A program made the position numbers and the translations under genes. Of a stretch of 64,000 nt of DNA, positions 47,251 through 60,053 are shown in pieces. The stretch is from Cylicocyclus nassatus (Eukaryota > Nematoda > Chromadorea > Rhabditida > Strongylidae). The stretch is taken from assembly GCA_958299035.1 (NCBI GenBank), contig CATQJL010000316.1, positions 89,860,443 through 89,924,442 on the forward strand, read 5' to 3'. Within the stretch, counting starts at the first letter, position 1. Every line of letters begins with the position of its first letter. The notes below the pieces were generated by a model. The model saw nothing but the letters and a program-made list of their open reading frames with translations, did no database searches and was not told the DNA's origin.

Positions 47251-48684
47251 AAGCACCAGCGGGACCCAGTTACACAAGCAAAAGCAAGGCTGTTGCTAGA
47301 TAAACGCTTCCAAAAGTACCAGCGAGATCAACTTACGCACTCTCTTGTCTACACGAGGAAGCAATATTCAGGCAATATGCCGTTATACTGAGTGTCTTGA
47401 ATGCCAAGATAATTCTATCGTGACTGTTCTTAATTAGAGCATTTTTACCAGGAGTTAAAACACACATGAATTTAGCTCAAGTCACGCACGCAATTCGGTA
47501 TCATTTCATAAGCAACTAAAGGGAGTACAACATATTTGAAGGACACATTCTGGGATAACAAGCTCGAGAAAAAGCAGGTACAAATAACACACCCGGACAC
47601 TGGCGATTCAGTCTCAAATCATTGCGACACTCATGATTGCTTTCGAAATACGTGTAACCCTATCCTTGGTCACTCGTTATGGAATTTGGCAGCGTTCCAA
47701 AACGCATGCGACTCGGCAGCAATACAAGAATGAACATCTGTACGTTTCATCATAATTTCTCCGTCTGCTGTCTCCTCGTTTGCCGTGTTCCGCGGATCAG
47801 GGGTGGGCAAGCGGTAAACAACGAATTCATTATATGTTACGTATCGTCTGAGAACCCAGGTCTGCGTCTCTTCATTCTCCTCAGTCTTTGCTTGGCAAAA
47901 TGCCAGCGCTATGCGTTCGCGAAGTCTCCAGCTATGTTCCTCTAGAATGTTTTGCTTCCGGGATAGAACTGACTGTACCTCAGTCAAGTTGCAATGACGG
48001 ATGTTTACCTGGGCAGTGTCTTGTGATTATCTTTTTTAGCCGGAATCAAGGTTGTTGAAAACCTTTATTACTTAGGCCAACGTTTTGATGCCGTCGCTTT
48101 CATCGGAGCCTGGAAGACTGAAACTTCATAGTGGACCTAATTCTCCCAAATGACTTGATCAAGCACAAGGGCATATTCTATTCGAGGACGTGTAAATCAG
48201 CAACGGAAGCCGATTCAGTGCTCACCTCGGCAGTCTTTGAGTATGTTGAGCTACTAGCTAGCACGAGCCTGCAGTGCTAGTAATATTTAGGGTCAATGAG
48301 TGCCCTCTATAGGTAGATCTGATTTAGCTGTAGACTAAAATAACAATCAGTTACTCAGTGCAACGTCCTCCCCCCCCCTCCTTTGGATTCATCTTGAGAG
48401 CCTCAGAGCTTTCCAAATAGTTCCAGCGTTCTGCGAAAAGCATTCAAATTTACACCAAAATTGTGACAGCTATGTGAAAGAATTGATTTGATTGTCATTG
48501 AAAGGAGCGTGCTCAATAGGGTAACGGATTTAGATCTCTTAGTCCAGCTAGGCGCTCCTTGACTCTCACACATAGTGGCTTACCAGTTTCTCACTGGTAA
48601 GCCTGGCGAGAGTGACAAGTAATTCGGTAAATAACTCCTGTAGCCATGCAATCGCAATCGCTCTTACGATTGGATACGCATGAG
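47251..48684. other. Intergenic region
   Basis: Overlapping open frames at 47536-47987 on both strands show no domain. A C-run lies near 48368. No gene supported. Confidence 0.35.
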
Positions 48685-48904
48685 TACAGTCGAGTAGATT
48701 TTCCGCTTAATATAGTGTGCTTGCACTGAAGGTGAAATGCGGTAAAGTTTGCGCGTAAAGAAATAGCTACGCCTGTGACGCCGGCCATTTGCGCGCGCAA
48801 AATGTTGGCATTACTGGCGTGGCTACTTAATCACGCGCAAATCTTACCGCATTTCACCTTCAGTGCAAGCACACTATATTAAGCGGAAAATCTACTCGAC
48901 TGTA
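48685..48904. mobile_element. Short foldback element
   Basis: ACAGTCGAGTAGATTTTCCG ... GGTGAAATGCGGTAA on the left is matched exactly in inverse on the right, giving arms of about 70 bp around an 80-bp GC-rich loop. The match stops sharply at both outer ends. Confidence 0.8.
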
Positions 48905-50299
48905 CGCTTGCTTGAGCGCCCTTTTGGGCAGCCAAATTGCATGGGTACAGGATTGGTTTGATTACTTACCAGTCCTGCGGGCAACAGTATATAGGAGAAG
49001 TTCTTGGCCATGTGTAAGATTCAAGGAGAACCTAGATGGACTTATAAGATCTAAACCCATTCATTATTAGACACGCATCGTTCGCAATGACCATCAAATC
49101 AATGTTTTCACATGACTGTCACAATCTTGGATGTGAGCCTGGAATAATTCCCCGCAAACCGCTGGAATCGATTGGATAAGCTCCAAAGCACTCTAAATGA
49201 ACTGCACTGAAGAGGGCGTTGCTTTGAATAATGATTTGGTCTCGCATCAGTCTTCTTGCAGATTCGATTTACAATCATTCAAAATCTACCACTCATAAAG
49301 GTGCACTCACTGATCCTAGCCATTACTAACAGTGCAGACTCGTGCTAGTTGGCGACTCAGCTCGGCTAAATGGCTCCTTGTGCTTGGTCAAGGCATTTGG
49401 GAGAATAAGTTACCAATAATGTTTCGGTCTGCCAGGTTCCGATGACGATGATGAAACGTTAGCCTGATAAAGGTTTTTCAATCTTGGTTCCGGCGAAAAA
49501 AGACAATCACAAGTTACAAAGCTATGCCAAAATTCATAAACAATCGAGTTTGATGTTTGAGTGCGTCATTCCGATGTCGTGTGCAAAGCATTAATCTTCA
49601 GATTTGGTGCTGGTTCCTGATCATGACGGTACTACCCCGAAAAATCACCCGCGATGATTAATTTCAGAGCCTGATAGGATAAATTCTTGATCAATACAGT
49701 CACTTCAGCAAAGCGGACTGACGATCACCGAAGGCGCTTACTGATGCAAAATTAGGCTAACACCGCCAAGGGGTACCTAGGTTCCCATAATCGTATCTCC
49801 ATCTGCATTCGCTTCCATCCTGCCTACCTTTTTGATAATCCTAAGTGCACAAGACTTAAGCCCCAATTTGGGAAGAACCAACCTCGCTGATGAATTTGCA
49901 GTAAGTTTAAAATGCAGATAGGACTACAAGTAGTAGTACAAGTTATCAAGGCGAAAAAGACCATGATATACGATATTCATTCATTTTCAGCGGCTGAATA
50001 CAAAGTACGATGGCTACATTTATGGGAAAAACAGTTCGTCATAGTACCGTAGTAGCGACCTTAAGCCCTAGGGCATACCTCTCGCAATTCGCTAAATCGT
50101 TCGGCATCCACGCGACTTGGCAGTTTGCCGGATGTCTCCAAATTTATTCTGCGCGGTCGTCCGATACATGGGCGCGTACCTGCTGTGGTTTGTTGCAAAC
50201 CGAGCAAGTCCTGTCTTGAAAAAGCGCTCTGACGAATATGAACAGTCGTACCAAATCGCGCAGCGACTGGAATCGCGTGAGGTATGCCTTAGGCCTGAG
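48905..50299. other. Intergenic region
   Basis: No coding or structural signal found, apart from short overlapping open frames on both strands at 50010-50370 that belong to the edge of the giant foldback. Confidence 0.35.
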
Positions 50300-52580
50300 G
50301 TAATTCTCCTCAGATAATCGCCCGGGGCAGGCGGTCCGCAAACTCGCGCTTTTCTGCAGGCGGTCAGCAATTTTGGGGCGTGGCTAAACCTTCAGCGGGG
50401 GTACTTACTTTACTCTGGCATGTTCTGCCAGCGGGCAGCAATACAAAGTTTTCTGCGAGCGCTTGTCAAATAATTTCTTTCAGCAAGCACTGGCCACAAT
50501 TTCAGCGAGACTCAGGCCCGTAGTAAAGCTCGGTCACGGGAGATGATCTCCCCTGAGGCCCTCATATGTGGCTTTGTCGGGTGAGATGAGGACTGCCCAC
50601 TTTCCGTGGCGTAAATATGCAAGGTCACCCTACAGGTGAGCTTCAGATGAAGCCCGGCAGGGAGATCAGCTCCCAACCGGAGCCATCGGAGATGAGCCGG
50701 GCGACCACATAAGGTAAATACTGTGCTAAAGAGGAGAGCACAGAGAAAATCCCCTAAGTTGCTCCCGAGTAACTTACGAAACATCGCAGATGACGTTCTT
50801 TTGCGGTGCAAAACTACAAAAATTGCACAATTTCGGGCGCCTAAGTGAGTGAGGATCGATGAACAGCTGATTGCGCGACGAAATCGGAAAAAAGTTTTTT
50901 TGTTTTTTTTTCTTGCAGTTGTCGCTTGTTTTTCTTGAAAAAAACCGCTTTAGATAACAAGAGGGTTAATTTACTTTTCTACTCATTCTTCGCCAAGTGT
51001 GATTTTTCCTGATATTATTCCAAAATACTGCGTATTTGTTTTATCCCGTTGTTCGCTTAGTGAAATCTCTGATAGCGGCTATCATCGATTTTTTCAACAG
51101 CGGCCGCTATCAAAGATCGCCAGGCCAGGTAGCAAAAATTGTGCCGCTGCCGCGCTCGAACCAAGGCCCTGCCGCTTGAAATGCATTAGTCTTATCCATT
51201 CGACTAGTAATGCACAAGTGGCCGAAACGTTCCATTGTTGAAAACGCGATCGTCCAGCAAGTGATCTGCTCGAAATCAATCGCTCCCCTGGCAATGTGCT
51301 GAGGCGCGATGAGATCAACTCCGGTCCGCCTCAAGAGAGATGCCCTGATGGGGGTTTACTACGGGCCTCTATATTGCAGAGGTGTCAGATGACTCAATCA
51401 TTCGAGTTTGGGGTACTTTCTCCTAGCGGAAGGTACTGGTGACTACGCGGTCTTCACAAAGGACCTTGCAGCCTCAAGATCTCAAAAAATATGCATATTC
51501 CCTCGGATTATCCGTGAGAATGCGGCCACTGCGCCGCAATTAATCTACGGAAAAGCCGCGATTGTTCTTTAAACGTTCAATGGCTTTCCAAATTCATTAA
51601 TAGTTCAATAATCTTCCAAATTTCTGCAAGCGGACAGCAAGAAATCAGCAAACTAATTTTTCTGTGCCCGCCTGCCTACAAATTGCATGGCCGCCTACCC
51701 CCGGCTATTCTCTGAGCCAGTGGGACGCTGCCACCCGCCTTTTCCTTCATCATTTTGCATGACTATTTGTATGCATCCGCATTCTTTGCGCGAATACGCA
51801 CCAAGTGATATGTCATTAGATATTCATTGTTAATTATTCCTATACCTACTATAAAATTTTTAAAATCCAAGTTGTGCGAGAAGAGCTGAGCTGGCTGTAT
51901 CGGTAGTAAATCGTTACAAAGTCTTCCCGTTTTTTAGAGCTACTCGCAAATTCCACAGGGTAAAGACACACGTGCTTCATGCAGTATCCAATACTCAGAG
52001 AATTGCCGGGGGTAGGCGGCCATGCAAGTCATAGGCGAGCGGGCACCAGAAAAATAGTTCGCTGATTTGCTGTCCGCTTGCAGAAGTTTGGACTACTGGC
52101 CATTTTTTTGTAGGAACGTTTAAAGAATCGCGGCTTTTCCGCAGATTAATTGCGGCGCAGTGGCCGCATTCTCACGGATAATCCGAGGGAATATGCATAT
52201 TTTCGAGACCGCACGGTCCTTTGTGTAGGCCGTCGCAGTCCACCGGTACCTTTCGCTAGGAGAAAGTACGCCAAACTCGGGTAATTGAACCATCGTTGAC
52301 ACCTCTGCCATATAGAGTCTTACCTTTGCTCGGCGTTTGCTCGAAACCGCATAATAAAAAGAGTCCGAGCGCCTGCTGATGTGGCCAACGCTTGTTGAAA
52401 AAAATTATTTGACAAGCGCCCGCAGAAAACTTTGTATTGCTGCCCGCTGGCAGAACATGCGAGAGTAAAGTAAGTACTGCCCACTGAAGGTTTGGCTACG
52501 CCCCAAATTTCTACTGACCGCCTGCAGAAAAGCGCGAGTTTGCGCTCAGCCTGCTCCGGCGATCATCTGAGTATGTAAAC
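50300..52580. mobile_element. Giant foldback element, about 2.3 kb
   Basis: Three successive blocks pair in inverse order: 50308-50475 with 52395-52575, 51345-51560 with 52115-52325, and 51610-51725 with 52005-52100, around a loop at about 51726-52004. Key paired strings are GCCCGCTGGCAGAACATG, TTCTCACGGATAATCCGAGG and GGGGGTAGGCGGCCATGCA. The left arm carries about 860 bp absent from the right arm (50480-51340), including the SINE-like copy, so it received later insertions. No reading frame of note. Confidence 0.8.
51063..51318 (-). repeat. Possible tRNA-headed SINE, copy 2
   Basis: On the minus strand TAGTCGAATGGATAAGACT resembles an A box, and 27 bases further GGTTCGAGC is a canonical B box, the order and rough spacing of a tRNA head. 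A tail hairpin follows (GATAGCGGCCGCT with inverse AGCCGCTATC). It lies in the left arm of the giant foldback. A chance match to tRNA boxes is possible. Confidence 0.45.
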
Positions 52581-53210
52581 GCCGAGGAATCCTCTAAAGT
52601 GCTGAGATAATCGCGAAAGTTTATTTCCGTTTTTCTTGTCCGAATTTTTCAAATTCATATGTGAGACTCATGAAGGAACTTTGATAGCAAGCAGGAAAGA
52701 CCTTTCTGCCAATTGAAGCAATGTACTTCTCCTTGGCGTCTCTTGAGATTTTCAAGATATATTTTATGTGACCAAGTTCTTCATTTGGTCCATTCAAACC
52801 CTTCGAAAAAAGTAGTGTGGCTTCCGTCAGCTGTTCTTTCTTTGCAGTACTGTCGGCATTTGCAGACAAAGTTGTCGTATCCCTCGTTTTTTCACATGCT
52901 CGCTATTGTAGTTTAAATCCCATACCTTTCATATACCGAAGCGACAATCGCCCTTTTACCTAGTAAAGCTGGTAATAGTAATAATCGAATTGAAACCTTG
53001 AGATTTTGAAGATCTCGTAGTGTTTGGTGCAATTATGTCTCACGCGGTTCTCTCAGAATTCAGAACTTCTGATTTTTTTTCACAATTCCAGAAGAAGATA
53101 GAGAAATAATAAAAATTTCACCACTCTGCTAGAAGTTCCCTTATCCGTTGGTTAGCAGCCTCTGCAGAGGACTTAAATGAACATCTTAGCGGAAGTCAGA
53201 CAATATTCAT
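52581..53210. other. Intergenic region with an unassigned 82-codon frame
   Basis: A minus-strand frame at 52621-52869 encodes a lysine-rich, helix-compatible peptide without a domain I can name. It has no clear splice context. No other feature. Confidence 0.3.
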
Positions 53211-53590
53211 AAGATGGTGCAGACTTTTGAAATTATCTCAGCGTTCATCAGAAGGATCGCTTCTGAAAGCGTTGCAGCAAAGAGGGGAAAATTTAGCAAA
53301 ATATATTGCTCAAAGTACCCCAATTCACGAGTGTAGGAGCATCTTTTTCGATTTTTTAAGCAAGCCGATCAGCCGCCTCGCTGTATTTCGGTGAACGAGA
53401 CTTATACCCCACGATGCTCTCAAACAATATGCAGCGCTGTCTATAATTGTTTGGTCGGAAGGTCCTTTGGCGTGTCTGTGCTGTTCGATCTCAAGAAAAA
53501 AAATTTTCCCGCGTCCTACACTCTTGAAAAGAGTATATGTTTCCGGCTGGGCCCGAAAGATGAAAAAAGTTCTGCACCAACCTAATAATA
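53211..53590. mobile_element. Short mariner-ended element
   Basis: AAGATGGTGCAGACTTTT at the left and the inverse of TTAGGTTGGTGCAGAACTTT at the right form imperfect mariner-type ends about 375 bp apart. The interior has no intact transposase. Confidence 0.5.
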
Positions 53591-53712
53591 ATGTTTTGTA
53601 GCATTGTCTTACCTTGTTCGCAGGCTGCTCACGTTCGGGAGTCATATCTGACTAAAGTTTCAAATAGAAATAAGTTTATATCACTCGACCACGCATGCAG
53701 ATGGCCTCATAT

Positions 53713-54828
53713 ATAGGGTGTCTCATTCCGTAAAGGCAGCTTCCAGGCAAGTCTGGACACATGGGGCTCTCACGTGGATGGTAATCTTGGGGTTCTAACT
53801 AAGCCACTGCCCAAGGGGCAGCTCAGGTAGCGCTCTAACGGTTGAGATATTTCCCTTGAAACTGGACCCCGCGATCGTATTTCGCATGGATTCATAGCGC
53901 AAAGCGGGCCCTGGCGCGAAACTGCCGTGAATCCATGCGAATACGATCGCGGGTCCAGTTTCGAGGGGGATTTCGCAGCCGTTAGAGCACTACCTGCGCT
54001 GGGGCAGTGCCTTAGTTAGTGCCCCAGAAGTACTTTCCACGTAAGAGCCCCGTAGGTCCAGATCTGCCTAGACGCTGCCTTTAAGCCCTGTATTTTCTCA
54101 CTAACTTGGGCGAAGCAGCATAGGAAGTTTGGTGTACAGCTTATCCATACAAGTCAAAACAGCAATGTAACTCATTGTTCAAAATTAATCTCAAGTAACT
54201 TTCAAAAAGACCCGCGAACTTAGGGGAACGCGCCCATCGTGGCAGACGAGTGTTGAAGTCGAAATTGTCTCATGCCTTAAAAAGCACGCGCTCCAGATCT
54301 CCAAATTTGGGAAAGAGCGACCTTGCTTTACAGGACCGATCAAAGAGCAGCGGTTCAGCCCAACGAGTAATAACACGGCAATCTGGAGATTAGATCTCTA
54401 AGATTTTGCAGAATGATCCAAATATTGCAATTAACTACCTAAGGACACAAGCAAACTGCATTATGATGTTAACGGCGCAACTTTCGAACAAAATTTAGTG
54501 AGGCATGCTAACATCATAGCTAGAATCAGCGACGTAGACTGTGATATCAGGTCCGCTTCTTCGTCTCAGTGACAGAATACATTTTTGAAAATTTGCATCT
54601 TAACCTCACATAACAAACAAAAATTGGTATTTTGTTTTTACTGTCAGAGTGAAGCTACCTCTACAGTGCAAAAATGGAAGGTTGTTTATGTTCAAATAGT
54701 GACCATAACCAACTGGCTTGACCTTGGAATCTCAGTATTGTTTGGGGGTTTTGACTCAATGCGGAAGATACCAACAAAGTTACAGCGATGCAGCTAGGCT
54801 TGGAGACTTTTGGGACGCCCTGTATCTC
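53713..54828. mobile_element. ACAGGGTGTCCC-ended element, second copy
   Basis: TATAGGGTGTCTCATTCC at the left pairs with GGGACGCCCTGTATC at the right. Directly inside the left end is a nested TTAA-family foldback (53730-54084). The remaining interior has only short broken frames. Confidence 0.5.
53730..54084. mobile_element. TTAA-family foldback MITE, copy 2 (nested)
   Basis: AAAGGCAGCTTCCAGGC at the left and GCCTAGACGCTGCCT-TTAA at the right. Inner blocks such as CGCGATCGTATT and GCAGTGCCTTAGTTAG are shared with copy 1 at 4096-4455. The left target reads GTAA, so it is mutated. Confidence 0.75.
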
Positions 54829-55614
54829 ACTCGAACGTGCATGATTTATTCTAACATCCGTCAAAATTTAAGCGCCCAGTGAATTTTCTCTCTCTAGAGA
54901 AAGGTACAGTAATTCTCAAAGCATTGCATTACTTATCAAACCAATACTTCGTAGTTGAAGAGGATCTGAATGAAAGCACTTTTACAATGACTTTTTAAAG
55001 CCAGACAATTACTAGGCATTTTATCCTTCCAAATCACTCTGGCTCCCATTTACTATCTCCGAGGATCAGGATCTGGTTGCAAAGGTGAATTTCGACTCTA
55101 GTCCGACTTGGTCATAATCGCGCCTCGTACTCGCTACTAGTCCTCAAGACAGAACTTAGAAAGAACAATTTTCAATTACCTCCTATCAAAGATGCAACTT
55201 TCTGTGAAATACTGTTAATTAGCTGGCGTTCCCGGCCTTACCCGGGGACGGGCTCAATTGGTGGGTAGTCTTGTGAAACCTTCATGTCTTAGAACAGACT
55301 CACCTGCTACATGACGCATTTAGTCACCGCATCCTCCTCATCGCGAAATAAAATGAGCTTTACAGCTCGTGCTTACATGATTGTGGGAAATGCTAGGTTG
55401 GAAACGATAGCTATCTTTACCGCCAAAAAATCAGTAAATCAATAGAGTTTAGGTAAACCCCATCAAGAAGTAGCCTATAATGACCTTCGGTTTCGTATAA
55501 ATGTCCAAAATTTCAGCCCAGTTGTTAAGCACACAATGCCGTCTATAGTTACATTACATACATAACATATGCAAGACACACACAGATTTTCTGCTTTATC
55601 TTACTTACTTGATA
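54829..55614. other. Intergenic region with possible Helitron terminus
   Basis: On the minus strand CCCGG-GTAAGG-CCGGG, then AACGCCAG and CTAA followed by T (about 55218-55245), fits a Helitron 3' end close to that of the five copies above. No matching 5' end was identified. Confidence 0.35.
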
Positions 55615-56776
55615 CCTAGGTGGCCCGGCTCTACGTGACGTGCAGGCCCAGCACAGAAGTTTCCATTTATCTCTGTCCCCCGCTTCATACACTCACAAGC
55701 TGCGTCCACGAGTTCCAAGTGCGAAAATCGTATCCAGCTGATTTCTCAGCTGATCCATCGTTCCACAAACACGTTTGCCCATCTCGTCGGTGATCTTCCT
55801 TGGAGAGGTTTGGATTCGTGGGGAATCCTCTTAGATGTTCTTAGTGTCCATTGTCGTGTGTTTTTCTCATGATGTGACCGGTCCATCGGTGTTTCGCTTT
55901 CACAACGTATTCCGCTGGGTCACGAAGTCGGGACATTCTTCTCATATCCGCACTGAGACCGACTAAATGTTGCTTGCGACGGGTCACCTTCAGAAGACTG
56001 CGCTCGAGCGCTCTGTGGGTGGTCCGTGAAGGTTTCGCCGTGGCTGCAGAGTCGGCTCAAGTTCCAGCTGCGTAACAGAGTGCCGGGAGAACGGCTAAGT
56101 CGAACAGGTGGGCACGAAGCTCGGGGTCCGTCTGTTGGTCGGTGGCTTCTTTCCAGGCTGCTCTTCTTCTCCTGTCAAGTTCTTCCATGAGTTGTTCTTC
56201 ACGTTCATCGAACGTCCGAGGTACACATAAGAAGACGTCTCCATGATAGGGGTTCCTTCCAATTTCATTTCTGCATCTTTGCAAAGGGCGTTCTTCATGA
56301 ACTGAGTCTTCTTCCGATTTATTCGCAGTCCTATCTTCTTCCCTACTTCGTTTAGTTCCTTCAGCACCGTCTCTGCTTCAGTGATACTGCTCGAGAAAAT
56401 GACGATGTCATCCGCAAAACGAAGGTTGGATAGGAATCTCCCATCAACTCGTATGCCTCTCTCTTCCCAGTTTAGTGATTTTATCACCCACTGCAAGACG
56501 GCGGTGAACAGCTTCGACGAAATAGTGTCGCTTTGTAGAACCCCCTTCCCAACTGGAATGGTCAGGGGCCATGGAATAGCTGCATTGTTGTTTTAAAGTC
56601 CTTGTATCAGTCGGTGTCCTCACGTAAGCTGGTTCCACTCCTTCATCGACTAGCGCAGACAGGATGGCATTGGTCTCGACGCTGTCAAAGGCTCCTCGTA
56701 GTCGACGAAGGTTAGGACGAGAGGCAGTCGGTACTCCCGGCAGACTTCTATGACCTTCGAAACCTGCTTTGTACAT
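55615..56776 (-). pseudogene. RTE-type LINE fragment: reverse transcriptase palm and C-terminus
   Basis: Read on the minus strand: AFDSVETNAILSALVDEGV (motif A region), then GIRVDGRFLSNLRFADDIVI with the catalytic FADD box (about 56440-56380), ELNEVGKKIGLRINRKKTQF, SSYVYLGRSMN, RAHLFDLAVLPALCYAAGT, and a C-terminal DPAEYVVKAKHRWTGHIMR zone down to about 55860, then RSPTRW. Several frameshifts separate the pieces. The 5' part, including the endonuclease, is absent, as is usual for 5'-truncated LINE copies. It is a different subfamily from the 28.8 kb fragment. Confidence 0.88.
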
Positions 56777-57204
56777 AGGGATAATTCGTGTATGATCACT
56801 AATTCACGAAAATGTGCAGTATATGTCTCCTTGAGTCTGTTGCTTCATGCCAAAATTGTTGTGTTATCGTTCAAAAAAAAGCTTGCAAAAAACCTGAGGT
56901 GGTCTAGGGTTTTCACGCGCGTTGATTCATTCTTCTTATTAATTGATTTTCCACGAGTTTGTAAAGCTTTTCAAATGAGGTAATCATGATTTTAGGGAGC
57001 AACGTAAAGATAGCTTTTGCGGTTTGCCTTGCATAAGGTATGAAGAGAAAGCATTGCGGTAAAGTGCGAAGTTCATATTTAATTTCAGCGACCCTTATCA
57101 GCCTAACGTAAAAGTTTCCACGTTGTTCGTGTTTTATGAAACGAAATCGGTCCTCTAAAAGGCTCAAAACCCTTAAAGCGATCGCTGATTTGTTCCATAC
57201 GTAA
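56777..57204. other. Intergenic region
   Basis: No gene or repeat recognised. Confidence 0.35.
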
Positions 57205-57590
57205 ATCTAATAAGGGAAGGATACCAACATTAGTTGGCAATTGAAGATGGAATGTATATAATTAGATGCGAATTCGAACGTGATTTCAAATCTGCTTTCC
57301 TTTTTTGCGGAATAGGTTTCCGAAAGAAGTTATGAGCGTTTGAATGTCCAAATTTGCCAAGCATTGAGTGGCTTAACAAACGAAAAGCTTTGAAACGATA
57401 ACTATGCGATTTCCACCGGCTTTGGCCACCCAAATCTTCACAAAGTTGGACATTCAAACGCTGATAACATCTTTCGAAAACTTGTTCCGCAAAAAAGGAA
57501 AGCAGATGGAATCAGCGTTCAAAGGCGCGTCTATTGATATACGTACATCTCATCTTTAATCGCAGACTGATGTTAGTAAACCCTCTATAC
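57205..57590. mobile_element. Foldback element related to the ACAAGGGA family
   Basis: The left end AATAAGGGAAGGATACC resembles the ACAAGGGA ends. Inner arms at about 57290-57385 and 57420-57520 pair (GCGTTTGAATGTCCAA with inverse TTGGACATTCAAACGC; TTCCTTTTTTGCGGAA with inverse). The right terminus is degraded. Confidence 0.6.
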
Positions 57591-57971
57591 CAGTAATCCT
57601 CAAAGGAATGTTATTAGAACTTGCTGAATACCTGATCTGCCAAGTTAAAGATAGACTGGCATTAATGACTGAGCATATGAAACCCTCAAAACAACTTCCT
57701 GGTCCCGTCTGCGTGTCTCGTAGCGTGATCCATACCTATTCGAATAAGTGATGGGAGCTAAGCATAGAGCTTGTCCAAAAATTGTGATACAACAATCACT
57801 AGGTCTGAAATATTTTAGTAGTAGTAAAAATTACTGTGTGGTCCTCTCTTTTTCTTTAGTGTAGCATAAAACCAAGGGTCAGGACTATAAGCAGCAAAAA
57901 CAAAGGACGATGAATACAACGTATGCAACTGATGCAGCCGGCTATGTGTTTTATTCAATCGAAACGATCTC

Positions 57972-58165
57972 CCAAGGCCTCAGACAGAGTTCACGCGATT
58001 TGATCGTCGCGATCTTCATTCATTTTCACTTTACATTCAAAAATTTCGGGCTGGAAAAGTATCACAACCGAAATGCAAGCGGTGGGCATGCAATGAACTC
58101 GTTATAGTTGTCTTGTCGCGATTGAATCGCGACGATCAAATCGCGTGAACTCTGCCCGAGGCCTG
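57972..58165. mobile_element. Short foldback element
   Basis: AGGCCTCAGACAGAGTTCAC ... TTTGATCGTCGCG on the left is the inverse of the right arm at 58126-58165. The arms are about 41 bp around a 113-bp loop. Confidence 0.7.
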
Positions 58166-60053
58166 ATAAGGAGTGACTCGTTTTTGGGAAATTCGAAGCA
58201 TCAAAATCATTTTTACAGGCGCGGCCCTCTAACAACCTCCTAGATCATAAATGCTTAACACCATCAATACTATAATCAAAGACATTCATGCACTACGCGA
58301 GATCTAGAGCTATTCTGCTTGCAGGCGTACAATTTGTCGTTCACAACGTACAGCGATACCACACCCGACCTAACATAATGTATATGCAAGATGCGAAATA
58401 GGAAATATAATACCTACAGGATGCACGCCTCTGCAAGACATATGCAACTTTCCACGTCAGCCACAAATCTTGCTAACTTTACATACACAACTCTGGCGGA
58501 AAGTGCATAAACTGGAAATACTTCGGGACTCTTCTTCCGTGCGGGGTTCGATGTGGCTGTGTTCTACTCCAACAATCGTACAACTAGCGTTCCTTTATGT
58601 TTCACTTAACCAGTACAAAATTCACACTTCAACGCGGTTTTCTTTGTAATAATTCCGCTTCTTGGGAATTCCTGTCGTACGGCCTGATGCAAAAGAGACA
58701 GTGTGACTATTTCGGAGAAGTAAGGATAATGCGCAGGATTTGATTTTGAAGACGGCCATCACAGCCTTGTTTGTTTTCACTATTTATTTGAGCGAAAAGA
58801 TCAGCAAAGTCGTGTATTGTTCTTCTGCCAACCAGGTTCGTGGTGGATTTTTATTGACCTCATCGTCTTCTTCGGAGGTCACCGTTGGGGAATTGAGCCA
58901 CACGAGAGCCACATAGAATTGAGCCACAGGATGGTGACAATTTTAGCGTGAAGTGTACAATTTTAGCGCAGGAGGTCGAGATTTCAGCACGAAAAATGCT
59001 AGAGGCCGCTATGATCTACGCCGGAAATCCGGGCATGAACAACAAAAATGATCGCGTGACGATAACGACTGATCTCTTGCCTCTTATGTCATTATGTGAC
59101 CTTAACCTGCACAGCATATATAGTCCTTGACTCACTGAGCAACCTCAGTGATGTCACATCCGTGCGGACTACTGACTCCAAGGTGGATTAGAGGTTGGTG
59201 AATCCATTTTGGATTGTTTCTCGGCACGTTGCCCCAGATAAGGTTTAAACGGCGGAAGTCGGATGAGGCGTTGGTCGTATAAACTAACAGATAATATCAC
59301 CGCAATTCCTTTTCAGACCTCCGATGAAGACGATATTACACGCGTCCGGACGAGTTGACAACTTCCTTCTCACCATTGAAGGCTGCCCACTGCAATGCTA
59401 TGATCACTGGGTCCCGCACAGGGCCCGGCACGAGTCGGTTTCTAGGGTTTCTGAGAACGAAGTCTACCCTAACTTTCAGAAAATTTACGAAGTCCTCTTT
59501 GACCTTAGAAGAAGATAAAAACGAGAAAGGTTTACTAATCTGAAAGAAAAAACGTGAAATAACTGTGAAAATCCAGATTGGAGCTGAATACTACATGCGC
59601 AAGAGTTTGGCATTGGAGCGCGATATTTAACAAAGTAATTCATGAAGAAATTAAGGCAAAAAACAAAGGAAAGGCAATGCTATAAAAATGTCTTCATGCT
59701 CAGGTATAGATTTTTGACCGGGGAATCCGTCTATGATAGAAAAATTCGAAACTTATGTGAAGTGACAGAAATATATGCTCCAGACGATCTCAGATCGTCT
59801 GGTGGCCGTCTGGAGACGATCTGAATTTGGAAAAGGTATTCCTTCACATAAGTTCCCAATACTTTTTACATAATTCTTCCTCAAATAATTTTCTATGCTT
59901 ACAGTTCAATTTTGGTGTCAAACGATTCTGTGTGCGCTGTAAACAAGCAATTTGTTTATTTTAGCCTTGCTTTCAAATCGCGCGCACTTTTCGCCATACA
60001 CGATTGAGCATGTCAGTGTGGTAACCTGTCCAAAAAGCTTGTATTCGATTAAA
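58166..60053. other. Intergenic region
   Basis: A small hairpin (CAGACGATCT pairs, 59779-59823) is present, as is a segment around 59405-59435 that is the inverse of one at 60368-60392. No supported gene; a 60-codon frame at 58948 is unremarkable. Confidence 0.35.

Noticed and set aside
47536..47987. Overlapping open frames on both strands
   Set aside because: Mutual shadows without any domain or splice support.
51118..51210. Considered as a genuine tRNA gene
   Set aside because: A and B box-like motifs are present but no cloverleaf with paired acceptor stem can be drawn, and the sequence is repeated with a long tail.
52621..52869. 82-codon minus-strand frame considered as a transposase piece
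   Set aside because: No motif could be tied to a family; left as unassigned.
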